Source: Selaginella moellendorffii (Eukaryota > Streptophyta > Lycopodiopsida > Selaginellales > Selaginellaceae). From it: a stretch of 64,000 nt of DNA. The notes below the pieces were generated by a model that did no database searches, had not been told where the DNA came from, and saw only the letters and a program-made list of their open reading frames with translations. This document shows positions 55,170 through 64,000 of this stretch, in pieces. Where the stretch lies: the NCBI RefSeq assembly GCF_000143415.4, contig NW_003314301.1, positions 990,702 through 1,054,701 on the forward strand. Direction: 5' to 3'. Both the position numbers and the translations under genes were made by a program. Each line of letters begins with the position of its first letter. The stretch's first letter is position 1.

Positions 55170-57019
55170 TCACTTGATTGCAGCACTATTTAACATCGCA
55201 ATCGTGTTGTAGTATTTGCCTGCAAGAAAGCTCTTGAACCACTTGGCCGATTCCTTGGGGTACCTCGTCAAGTTGTCATGGCGATCAACATAGTAGAGAC
55301 CATACCTCCAAGTAAAACCATTCGTCCATTCCCAGTTATCACAGAGTGACCACACGAAATAGCCTCGGATCGTGCTTCCCTTTCGGATAGCCGTGAGCAT
55401 CGCGTCGACGTATCCGCTTATGTAGTTGATCCTGGTAAGATCACCCAAGTTGCTCGAGTTCGTCAGGGAATCGACAGCGTCGCTAATCCCTGAAAATAGC
55501 GTGAAACAAACCAGATGTGAGTGTAAGGGATTTTTGTCCCAGCAGGGACGGGCCACTGACCATTTTCGGTGATGAAAACTCGTGGATTCTTGTATCTCAC
55601 GCGAATGTAGCCCAGCAGCTTTTCAAATCCCCAGGGAACAACGTTGATACCATTCACCTGTGGGCCTAGAGAGACTCCATCCTTTTGAGCTGTGAGGCAA
55701 AGAAAAGAAAAAAGGTCGCTGGCACGTATCAATCAAACACGAGGCAAAGAATCATAGAAGGAAATCTACAAACGTACCTAGAAGCCGGACATTGTGATCT
55801 TTGTAATAGCCCACGAGTGAAAGAGGAAAATCCAGGCCCGTGGTCGCGTAGTTTGTAGTGTAGTGATTTACTCCAAGAAAATCGAGAGATCCCTGGACAA
55901 GAGCTTTGTCCTCGACGCTGAATCGTGGAAGCCGGTCTCCAACCAACCGGCGCATGGAATCCGGATAATCCCCAAAGAAGATCGGGTCCAAGATCCATCC
56001 CACCTCGAAATCCCTTGCCCGCTGCGCCGCTTCCTCATCGCTCCGGGAGCTCGTCAGCGGCTCATACCAGCTCGCATCGATCGCGATCCCGATCGACCCG
56101 CCCTGGTGCTGGAACCTGGAGCGGTAGATCCCCACGGCGGCGGCGTGCGCGAGCAAGAAATTGTGCACGACGAGGTAGGCCTCCGTGGAGGAGTTCCCCG
56201 CTGCGCAGCCCCTGGGATACTCCTGAGAGCATCGCCCAGGCGCAAGAAGTCCAATAATGTAAGCGAAATTCGCCTGGAGATGGGGCTCGTTGAGCGTGAT
56301 CCAGTTCTTCACACGGTCGCCAAAGAGAGAGAAGCATAGCTCGGCATATTCCGCGAAGTCCTTCCTGGGAATATTTCGTCAGCGCCAGAGAGCACATCCC
56401 GTCAGATTCGTACCTTATGCGCGGGCTCAGCCACGAGCCGTACTCTTCGTCCAGCGCGAGCGGTGTGTCGCTGTGAAGAATCGTCACGAATGGTGTAATC
56501 CCTTTCTCGATCAGTCTGTCGATCAGTCGATTGTAGTGGGCCACTCCTTCGGGATTGATCTTGCGATCTGCGAGATGACCGATCAGCTCTGGAACAACAA
56601 CAGATACTTGAAAGAGTACCGGGGAAAATTCTGCTCCAAGATATCGAGAATCGGTAAGCATCCGTACCGAGATCCACCATGAGGTCGATATCGTCCTCGA
56701 ATCGGTGGTACTGGTCGATAGCCACATCCCCGGACGTGGAATCGACAATCTTTCCTGGAATTTTCGCGAATTCATCCCAAATGGATGCCTTCCTTCCTCC
56801 TGTCGTCGCCGCGCCTTCATACTGTGGAAGCATTGGAGGATTGACACGAGAAATCGCGAGAGGAATTCGAGAGATTTCTACCTGGTAGGACGATGCCGCT
56901 GTGCCGAAGTGAAATCCTGCGGGAAAATCTCTCCTGGAGAGCGCCGGGGCAGCGCGGACGCAGTGGAGATTAATCCACATTGTCCCAAATGCGAGCAATA
57001 GAGTGGAAATCTCCATCAT
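55170..57019 (-). CDS. Glycoside hydrolase family 1 beta-glucosidase, secreted
   Basis: Exons 57019-56882, 56821-56620, 56588-56414, 56364-55778, 55689-55561 and 55489-55170 join to 516 aa, the usual GH1 length. An N-terminal hydrophobic signal peptide of ~23 residues (MMEISTLLLAFGTMWINLHC) predicts the secretory route. FPAGFHFGTAASSYQ joined to YEGAA is the typical GH1 opening. TLNEPH at ~195-200 holds the acid/base Glu and FITENG at ~405 the nucleophile Glu. GYFVWSLCDNWEW near the C terminus is the conserved aglycone/glycone-site block. It should hydrolyse beta-glucosides (cell-wall oligosaccharides or stored phenolic or defence glucosides); the natural substrate cannot be told from the sequence. 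The gene is divergent from the small gene at 57,182, with 162 bp between starts. Confidence 0.93.
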
Positions 57020-57181
57020 GCTGGGTTCCAGTCAGTAGTGCCTGCCTTTTATGCTTTGGCCAGATAAAACAACGGTATACTACCAGTTAGTCAAAAAGTT
57101 TTAACCCTTTCATTTGACCCCGTATTTCGCGAGGCTTCTTTTTACCCTTGTTAGGGTTTCGGGGCGATTAGGGCTTTTGCC

Positions 57182-57619
57182 ATGGAGAAGAAAGAGGAGA
57201 CGAAGGAGGAGAAGACGCCGACGCCACAGGAGCCGCCAGTTCCTCGCTCCTGCCGCAAGAGATCCAATCCAGATGCGTCCTTCATCCAGGACGTGAGGGA
57301 TCACTTGGACGAGTTCATGAGCGCGTCCATGGAGGATCACAAGAATTGCTTCATGAACACGCTCGGCAAGGTAGAAATCTCTGTGATCTTCCGATCGTTG
57401 GCGAGTAATCCTCCATCGCTCCTTCTCTGCAGATGTTTGGAAAGCCGGCCCCCAAACAGGAGGCCGCGTCGAGCAGCAGTCCGCCGATCGAGGGCGTTCT
57501 TGCGACCACATCGAAGTAGGTGCTCGCTCTATCGAGGTAAAATTTCCCCGCGCGTGGAGAGATTTCTTGGTGGCAACACTTGGATTTCTTTCAGGGGCAA
57601 GAGCAAGAGCAAGGAATGA
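57182..57619 (+). CDS. Small conserved plant protein, function unknown
   Basis: Exons 57182-57370, 57433-57515 and 57595-57619 join to 98 aa. The start is Lys/Glu-rich. A core SFIQDVRDHLDEFMSASMED followed by HKNCFMNTLGK and MFG resembles a short helix-rich motif I have seen in unannotated plant proteins. The C terminus is Lys/Ser-rich (KGKSKSKE). There is no signal peptide. The leader contains two TTAGGG-type teloboxes, common in promoters of growth-related genes. Confidence 0.65.
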   Translation: MEKKEETKEEKTPTPQEPPVPRSCRKRSNPDASFIQDVRDHLDEFMSASMEDHKNCFMNTLGKVEISVIFRSLASNPPSLLLCRCLESRPPNRRPRRAAVRRSRAFLRPHRSRCSLYRGKISPRVERFLGGNTWISFRGKSKSKE

Positions 57620-57726
57620 GAGGAGAAATTTTTCTTGTGAATACACAACTCGAGGGATAGCGCTATGTTTTAATCAATAAAGAAGCTTTTCTTTCTTCTC
57701 ACCTAGGGTTTGTAGGGTTTTAGGCG

Positions 57727-59632
57727 ATGGCGCTCCTGGATCGCTACGAGGTCGCCTCCACTGCGGCTCACATCCAGCAGCACGGATTCTCGCGCGTCGG
57801 TCTCCAGGCAAGAATCTAGCGTAGAATTTGTCGAGCAGAGGCATTGATCTTCTCGAAATCTTAGTTTCCGGATAATCTTCTCGCCGACAGCGTCGCCGTG
57901 ACGAGCGCATTGCAAAGCGCTTGCGGTCCTGGCGTGAGATTCTTTATCATGGCGGACACCACGTTTGGCAGCTGCTGTGTTGACGAGGTCGCGGCCGCTC
58001 ACGTCAATGCCGATTGCGTCGTTCACTATGGCCCGGCTTGCCTTAGCCCGTAAGTTTACTTCTATCATAGAAAATTTTCGAAAGTTCTTTGCTTACGTTG
58101 TTCTGTGCAGTGTGACCAATCTTCCTGCCTACTTTGTGTTCTTAAGAACTCCTTTGGATATAAATACGTGTGGAGAAGTCGTAGCTGACCTTGTTGCTAA
58201 AGACGAACGTCTACTGGTTGGTGTCTCGTTTTCTTAGTTTTTTTCTTTTGTTCTTATCGAAACTGTATCTCTTTTGCTTACAGGTTCTCTATGATCTTGA
58301 GTACGCGCACGCGATTCCAGAGCTGCGAGAAACAGTCCGACAGGAGGCTCCAGAGAACTCAGGCCTGACTTTTGCAGAAATTATTGGCAGGGAACTAAAT
58401 CCTTGCAAGTGTGACAAAGAGCCAATACTCGATAACGATGAACATTCAATAGGTGGCTTGAAATGGAAAGGATCAACGCCGACCAAGATTCTGTGGATTG
58501 GAAAGGAAGGCCCGGCATTGATAAACGTGATGCTCACGTACAACTCTGCTGCCGTAAGTTCTTTCTAAGTTCTTTTGCATTCGTGAGGACCTGACGGGCT
58601 ACTCGCAGACAGTGAGATATGATCCTGCGAGCGGTGAGCAAACTAGCATGTCCAGTCAGAGCTCGACTTTGTGGCGAAGGTATAAAAGCTTTTATTCGCA
58701 GTACCTGATTTTTAATATCGAGTTTTCCAGGTACTATTTAATCGAGCGTGCCAAGGATGCAAACATTGTCGGCATAGTTGTGGGAACACTCGGGGTTGGT
58801 CGGCGTTTTTCCTTATTAGTTGATTGAAGGATGTTTTTTTCTCTAACACCTGTTCTTTCTCGCAGCCGGCTATAAGCAAGCTATACAGAATGTAAAGCAG
58901 ATGGTGAAGAGCGCAGGGAAAAAGTCATACACTCTTGCAGTCGGGAAGCCAAATCCTGCAAAGCTTGCAAACTTTCCCGAGGTATGTCTAGCTACCACTC
59001 GCAAAAGTTTTACTCTTCTTTGAGTAGTGTGATGTGTTTGTCCTTATAGCATGTCCCCAGACGGCGTTAGTAGACAACAAGGAGTTCTTTGCTCCTCTTC
59101 TCACCACATTCGAAGCTCAACTGGCATTTGTGAGGTATGCTCTTGTTTGCGATTAGTATTCATTCAGCTCTAAGCACGTCGAATTTGACAGGGGCAAACA
59201 ATGGACTGGCTCGTACTCCCTCGATTTTCGAGACGTCCAGCTGCCAGCTGATCCGCAAGACTCCACCACGGAAGAAGAGCCACGCTTCTCGTTTATAAGC
59301 GGTGGCTATGTTTCCTCAAGAACTGGTGAGACAAAGCGTTTTTTACTCTTCTCTCAGGTCAATCTTCACTGACGTCATGCTTAGCGGTTGACAACAAGGA
59401 CGAGGAAAGCAGCGGCGATCTTGTCCTGGTGGGCAGTGACTCCTCGTCGATTGGAACTCTTTCGACTGTCGGGAAATCACCAGGAACTAGAACCGCGGCG
59501 GATTTTTTCGCATCCAGAAGCTTTCAAGGTCTGGAATTGGAAGCCAAGAGCACGAAAGTTTCCAAAGACGGCGATTTGAGAGCAGTGACAGGACGAAAAG
59601 GGCGAGCCGCAGTGTACGAAGATGAGCAATAG
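57727..59632 (+). CDS. DPH2: Diphthamide biosynthesis protein 2 (radical enzyme subunit DPH2)
   Basis: Ten exons (57727-57807, 57865-58049, 58111-58216, 58284-58553, 58609-58679, 58731-58798, 58866-58981, 59028-59134, 59192-59325, 59385-59632) join to 461 aa. DPH1-DPH2 transfers the 3-amino-3-carboxypropyl group of S-adenosylmethionine to a histidine of elongation factor 2, the first step of diphthamide synthesis, using [4Fe-4S] chemistry. Family segments: [34 protein letters not shown] with [41 protein letters not shown] and [16 protein letters not shown]. The Cys in the first block and in CPQTAL are likely cluster ligands. Intron 1 uses a GC donor (GCAAGA) with a normal AG acceptor. The promoter has TAGGGTTTGTAGGGTTTT. 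Confidence 0.93.
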
Positions 59633-59853
59633 GAGTTACACTTTTCCTCGATCTCGGGGAGATCCAATCCCGACCGCTCGTGTGGGGAACGGACGGTCGT
59701 GATACTTTTTATAATGGTATTCCATGGTAGTACACGTGATGGCATTCTCTATCCGGCTTCGGTTAGGGTTTAGGGTTTAGAGCTCCTGGCAGCGGCCAAG
59801 CCCAGCGCGGATTGGCAGCGGCTTGGCGATTCTTGAGCTCCCAGCGCGCGCGC
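59633..59853 (+). promoter_or_regulatory. Promoter of the ADNT1-like gene
   Basis: GGTTAGGGTTTAGGGTTTAG at 59,762-59,781 contains tandem teloboxes, about 75 bases before the ATG. Confidence 0.6.
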
Positions 59854-61385
59854 ATGGCCGATCAAGCAGGTAGCAAGAATGCACCCGCCGGTAACGCGGC
59901 TTTCTGCGAATCGCCTCAAGTCTACGATAGAGACGCGTCGGCGATCGCCTCGCTGGTCGACAACACGAAGCTGGATGTGAAATCTCCCACGGATGTCTTC
60001 CTCTCGATCACCAAGTCGCTGATTGCCGGTGGCGTCGCGGGCGGAGTGTGAGTAATCTCGGGTCTTTTCCCCCTTGCATGCATTGGTGGAGTGATATTTC
60101 GTGAAATTTCCATCGCTGATCCAGGTCCCGGACGGCCGTTGCCCCCTTGGAGCGCCTAAAGATTCTTCTTCAGGTACTCTCCATGCACTGGGAGACAATG
60201 TGCCACTAACGGTGTGTCGGACAGGTCCAGAATTCCCAGAATGCCCGCTACAAGGGGATGTTTCAGGGGCTGAGGACGATCTGGAACACGGAGGGAGTGA
60301 AGGGATTCTTTATCGGGAATGGCGTCAATTGTGCCCGAATCGTCCCCAACTCGGCCGTGAAGTTTCTAAGCTACGAGCATGCGGCCAAGTAAGTTGCGAC
60401 GCTCGCTTTGTTTCCTTGCCTTTGTTGCGTTGCTGAAGGTTCTTTTCTCTTTTGTCACAGTGCCATCCTCTGGGCGTATCGAAGGGAAACTGGCGATAGT
60501 AAGACCTTGTTTTCTCATCAACTGCGATGACGGTTTCTCATGGTGTTTTTTTGGGATTGCATTGTAGGCGAAGCGGAGCTCAATCCAGTTCTACGCCTGG
60601 GCGCCGGAGCTTGCGCTGGGATCATTGCAATGTCTGCGACTTACCCGATGGACATGATTCGAGGTCGACTAACCGTGCAGGTCTACCTTCTTTTCTCGTT
60701 TGCATGCTGCTAGAACAATTTAATGCTCACGTCGGCGTCTCTACAGACCAAAGGTTCCGAGAGTAGCTACAACGGGATGCTCCACGCGGCAAGGACGATC
60801 GTCAGGATGGAAGGATGGCAAGCGCTATACAAAGGATGGCTCCCGTCTGTGATCGGAGTGGTAAGTTTTCAGTTTTCTGTGCGTGTTTACTTTCACTAAT
60901 GTCTGTTTTCCAGGTGCCTTACGTGGGACTTAACTTCGCCGTCTACGAATCGCTGAAGGACTACATCGTCAAGGAAGAGCCATTCGGACCCGTTCCAGGC
61001 TCAGAGCTTGCTGTTCTCACGAAGCTTGGGTGTGGTGCCGTCGCGGGAGCAACTGGCCAAACCGTGGCATATCCTCTGGATGTCATCCGACGGAGAATGC
61101 AGATGGGAGGGTGGTACACGACAACGATCAACGGACAGAAGGTGCAAGTTCACTACAATGGCATGCTGGACGCATTTTCTCAGACTGTCAAGAAGGAAGG
61201 CTTCACTGCGCTCTACAAAGGCCTGGTTCCCAACTCGGTCAAGGTGGAGTGGCTTGTCTATGTTTTCTCGTATGGCTGGCTACTAACGATTTCATTCCCA
61301 GGTGGTTCCATCCATCGCCTTGGCGTTTGTGACTTACGAGATCATGAAGGACCTGATGACGCTGGAGTACCGTATCACCGACTGA
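59854..61385 (+). CDS. ADNT1: Mitochondrial adenine nucleotide carrier, ADNT1-like
   Basis: Eight exons (59854-60047, 60125-60173, 60225-60388, 60461-60498, 60568-60680, 60747-60860, 60914-61243, 61302-61385) join to 361 aa. Three repeats carry the mitochondrial-carrier signature: AVAPLERLKILLQ, SATYPMDMIRGRLTVQT and AYPLDVIRRRMQM (PxD/ExxK/R type), each with two membrane helices in the inner membrane. The overall text (AGGVAGGVSRTAVAPLERLK, GNGVNCARIVPNSAVKF, WLPSVIGVVPYVGLNFAVYE, VVPSIALAFVTYE) fits plant ADNT1, which exchanges cytosolic AMP for mitochondrial ATP/ADP without calcium. The N-terminal ~60 residues are hydrophilic with no EF-hand, which argues against the calcium-regulated ATP-Mg/Pi carrier. 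Confidence 0.93.
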
Positions 61386-62024
61386 AAGTGCAGCGGCCCT
61401 CGTTTTTCCTTTTTTTTGACGAGCGCAGAAATCTGGTTAGCTGCTCCCAACGCGGCACCGGGCTGGTTCCTATCACCCTCTTCCTTTCTTTCGTACATTG
61501 TGATCCTTCGGTCGACGAAATTTTCCCATGGCAAAGGTACTTTTTAGTATGCTGATGAAAACGTAGGTGTGAAGCAGTGGGTTCTCGGTGACAAGATACG
61601 TCATGGAAAAAGGACAAAGAACGAGAGGATTAGAATGACAGACCGAGATTGGTAATTTTACAATTCCCCATTGCAATAAAGGAACGAATGAAGTGAAAAT
61701 CGATCGGTGTCAACTCTCGACTCGGTCATGGTATGAGTTTGGTGGGCAAGTAATGACCGCGGCGGTGGGCACGTAAATCAACGCCGGCTTCTTCTCCTGA
61801 TCCGAAGGTTGGCCTTGGGCCGTGAAGTAAGTCGAGAGGTTTGCTCTTTCTTTTCTTTCTTTGTTGTTTGTACATTACTATGACGTCTTTGCTGGATTGA
61901 TGAGCACAGATAAAGAGAAGTGCACACAGAAACGCTTGTAAGGTGTGGTCTTTTGCGTCCTGCAAACAATTTAGTATCTCCGGCGGTGGTGCGTCTTGGT
62001 GCTTGAGGGAGAGGGAGAGGAAGG
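61386..62024. other. Intergenic region
   Basis: Contains the 3' flank of the carrier gene and the promoter of the SERK-like gene. No other gene supported. Confidence 0.5.
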
Positions 62025-63188
62025 ATGAGGCGACGAAGCGTAGGCGCTGTGCTTCTTGTGACACTGGTGGTGGTGGCGCTGCTCTTCGAGAATGGAAAAG
62101 CAAATCGGGAAGGTTATAAGCCTGGTTTCTTTCCTATTTTTTCTCAAGGGAAAATATTCAGGTGAAGCTTTAGCAGCTTTCAAAGAAGCGCTCGTCGACC
62201 CAAACGGTGTGCTGGATAGTTGGGATCCATCTCTGGTGAATCCGTGTACATGGTTTCGAGTGACTTGCAACAGCGACGATTTCGTGATGCGAATGTGAGT
62301 TCCAAGCTCATACATGACAAGAAGCTAACTATTATCTCCCTCATTTTGTTTTCCCGTTCCAGAGACTTGGAGAATGCATCGTTGCGAGGGAGACTAGTAC
62401 CTCACCTTGCGAGCCTCCGTCATTTGCAATATCTGTAAGTACCTACATTAAAAAGAGGAAGGAGCGCACTGTAGAGAAATAGATAGAGAATAGAATAGAG
62501 GGGCCAGTGGGGTCCTTGTCTTTGCAAAAAGAAGAGGAGGATTTGAACCTGCCACACAAGCTGCCACAGATTTTCAGTCTGTCTGCTTGGCCACTAGGAC
62601 CTTGCTGCAACTCTTGTTACATACCAGTCTTCCTTTCGACTTGTAGAAGCTGACTTGTTTCACATCTACAGGGAACTTAACAATAATCTCTTAAGCGGTT
62701 CTATCCCACGGGAACTTGGGGAGCTTAAGGAACTGATCAGCCTGGACTTGTACGACAACTATCTCACTGGAACCATTCCTGACACTTTGTCTGAGCTCAA
62801 CTCTCTCAGATTCTTGTGAGTACACTCCCAGTATCTCTCTGTCTGACTCTCGAATTAAATTAAACACTGTGTGTCGAGTGCAGAAGATTAAATAGCAATT
62901 TGCTTTCGGGATCTATTCCGGAATCACTCACCTGTTTGTCCAATCTCAAAGTAATGTAAGTGAAGAGTGTGCGTTTGATAGCAAAACTATGATTCTGATA
63001 TTCCAGAGACTTCTCGGATAACAATCTCAGCGGACGGGTTCCCAGTGATGGTTCATTCGCCCGCATGAGCTCCAAGAGGTGCGAAGATGTTCTTTTCATG
63101 CTTCAAAGTGAAGTTCGAAGTTTTATTTTCTTGCAGCTTTCAAAGAAACTCTGGTCTTTGCGGTCCCAGTGTTGGGAGAGAATGCTGA
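62025..63188 (+). CDS. SERK-like extracellular LRR protein without kinase
   Basis: Seven exons (62025-62112, 62162-62294, 62363-62434, 62672-62815, 62884-62955, 63007-63078, 63137-63188) join to 210 aa. A signal peptide comes first. [20 protein letters not shown] with [14 protein letters not shown] is the LRRNT cap of SERK co-receptors. Five LRRs follow, encoded by 72-nt or 144-nt exons in phase 2, the exon pattern typical of SERK genes. The protein ends soon after the capping Cys pair ([11 protein letters not shown]-like; stop at 63,186-63,188). No Pro-rich, transmembrane or kinase region follows; a PPR gene begins 200 bp later. It is either a soluble SERK-type ectodomain, as known in plants (LRR1/SERL proteins), or a truncated receptor. 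Confidence 0.88.
62450..62612 (-). mobile_element. tRNA-derived SINE-like insertion in an intron
   Basis: Intron 3 of the SERK-like gene is 237 nt, while its other introns are 49-68 nt. On the minus strand it contains a tRNA-like head: GGTCCTAGTGGCCAAGCAG (A-box-like), CAGACTGAAAATCTG (anticodon-arm-like) and GGTTCAAATCC (B box, plus strand 62,539-62,549). This is followed by a T-rich tail with TTCTATTCTCTATC repeats. The head is too irregular for a working tRNA. Element ends are approximate and no target duplication was confirmed. Confidence 0.5.
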
Positions 63189-63392
63189 TTTCTATAATTC
63201 TCACACAGGTATATATAGCAGTATACATGTTAAGATTACGTATTATGAATGGATTGAACTTGTTGAAAAATCCCTGTGCCTTCGTTTTCGTGATTCAAGC
63301 ATTAGTGCGGGTCATAATTCAAAATATCTAGCAAGTAAGTAGCTTCATGTTTCTGTGGTTTGTGACTTACATCTGTGTTTTCATGTACAGAA

Positions 63393-64000
63393 ATGGAAAA
63401 TCATAGCTTACCGACTAGAGCAGTCGTCTTCTCTGCAAATTCGGGAGCAAACCAGAGGCTCATGTCGAAGCGCAAAAAGAACCCCCTGGATCACCTGGAG
63501 GTTGCACTGATTGGAGCAGGCAGTGGAACATATGCCCAGCTTTTGGACGAGTGCGGCCGAGCAAAGTCGGTGCTTCACGGCAAGTTTGTCCACCAGCACA
63601 TTATCGACAACGGGTACGAGCAGGACACATTCGTGGCTAATCTGGTAATGCAGATGTACATCAAGTGTGGCTGCTTGGAGGAGGCACGCCTGGTTTTTAG
63701 CAGGATGGTAAAACCGAGCCTCGTCTCATGGACCACTATGCTTTCGGCATATGCCCAGAACGGATATCCGTCGGAGGCACTGAAGCTCGTAAATTACATG
63801 GAGCTCAACGGACTGAAGCCAGACAAGGTGACCCTCTTGTGCATACTGGGAGCTTGTTCTTACATCGGAGAGATCTCACGTGCCAGGGAAGTGCATCAGC
63901 GAGTAGCTGCCTGTGGATTCGACAGCGAAACTCCTATCGGGAATTCGCTGGTCCACATGTATACGAGATGCGGTAGTCTGCAAGATGCAAGGCTCGTCTT
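63393..64000 (+). CDS. Pentatricopeptide repeat (PPR) protein, truncated by window end
   Basis: The frame is open from ATG at 63,393 to the end of the window (202 codons). After ~35 basic residues come PPR units of the PLS type: TYAQLLDECGRAKSVLHGKF, NLVMQMYIKCGCLEEARLVF, SWTTMLSAYAQNGYPSEALK, VTLLCILGACSYIGEISRAR, NSLVHMYTRCGSLQDARLV. Such proteins bind organellar RNA, often for C-to-U editing in plastids or mitochondria. The C terminus, which would show E or DYW domains, lies outside the window. The start could be earlier if an upstream exon exists; an acceptor-like TGTACAG precedes the ATG. Confidence 0.9.
   Translation, partial: MENHSLPTRAVVFSANSGANQRLMSKRKKNPLDHLEVALIGAGSGTYAQLLDECGRAKSVLHGKFVHQHIIDNGYEQDTFVANLVMQMYIKCGCLEEARLVFSRMVKPSLVSWTTMLSAYAQNGYPSEALKLVNYMELNGLKPDKVTLLCILGACSYIGEISRAREVHQRVAACGFDSETPIGNSLVHMYTRCGSLQDARLV

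Noticed and set aside
62535-62612. A functional tRNA gene on the minus strand
   Set aside because: The acceptor stem can be paired only with an over-long 3' side, and the arms are irregular. A tRNA-derived SINE head fits better.

Overview
The window looks like nuclear DNA of a land plant. It has spliced genes with canonical GT-AG introns, mostly 45-90 nt long. It carries plant-type families: a PPR protein, a GDSL esterase, a PIRL leucine-rich-repeat protein, plastid ribosomal protein L15 and a SERK-type ectodomain. Telobox promoter motifs and plant LTR elements primed by initiator tRNA-Met are also present. The very short introns, the ROCO gene and the gene set suggest a lycophyte such as Selaginella moellendorffii; that species call is an inference.

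Layout. 1-5,700 is AT-rich repeat DNA with a decayed F-box-like reading frame and a decayed fragment of a mevalonate-pathway gene. 5,700-11,650 holds an uncertain exon pair, a complete PIRL gene (+) and a nuclear-protein gene (-) whose 5' end abuts repeat DNA. 11,653-15,037 is AT-rich again and contains an intact, intronless, very AT-rich lectin-domain gene. 15,038-28,687 is a 13.65 kb DNA transposon with perfect 22-bp terminal inverted repeats. 28,768-35,266 is a non-coding LTR retrotransposon lying only 80 bp from it. Both are nested in one copy of an older repeat, and an uninterrupted copy of that repeat at 2,445-2,880 confirms both junctions. 35,272-44,080 is more AT-rich repeat plus a solo LTR. 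44,085-64,000 is gene-dense: MVD fragment (-), ROCO GTPase (-), MVD (-), Abraxas-like (+), GDSL esterase (+), plastid L15 (+), GH1 beta-glucosidase (-), a small conserved protein (+), DPH2 (+), ADNT1-like carrier (+), a kinase-less SERK-like protein (+) and the start of a PPR protein (+).

Most notable system. The 13.65 kb transposon carries two divergent transcription units. One is a DDE/RNase H-like (DUF7869-type) transposase broken by in-frame TGA codons. The other is a ten-exon gene that conceptually encodes a protein of about 1,615 aa, joining a ParB/sulfiredoxin-like domain, a Lys-rich linker, a Glu/Asp-rich tract and a plant-type FCP1/NIF phosphatase domain. More than 20 copies of one 22-bp palindrome (arms ATGGCRTGWGG and CCWCAYGCCAT) are scattered through the transposon and I saw none outside it. 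Many form almost the whole body of very short introns (32-55 nt), so the palindrome behaves like an introner; two more copies lie in frame inside a coding exon.

The right-hand genes are ordinary housekeeping or defence-type genes with no evident shared pathway. Conceptual splicing of eight multi-exon genes gives totals divisible by three with no internal stops, so I regard those models as solid. All functions are read from motifs by eye; no database search was possible.
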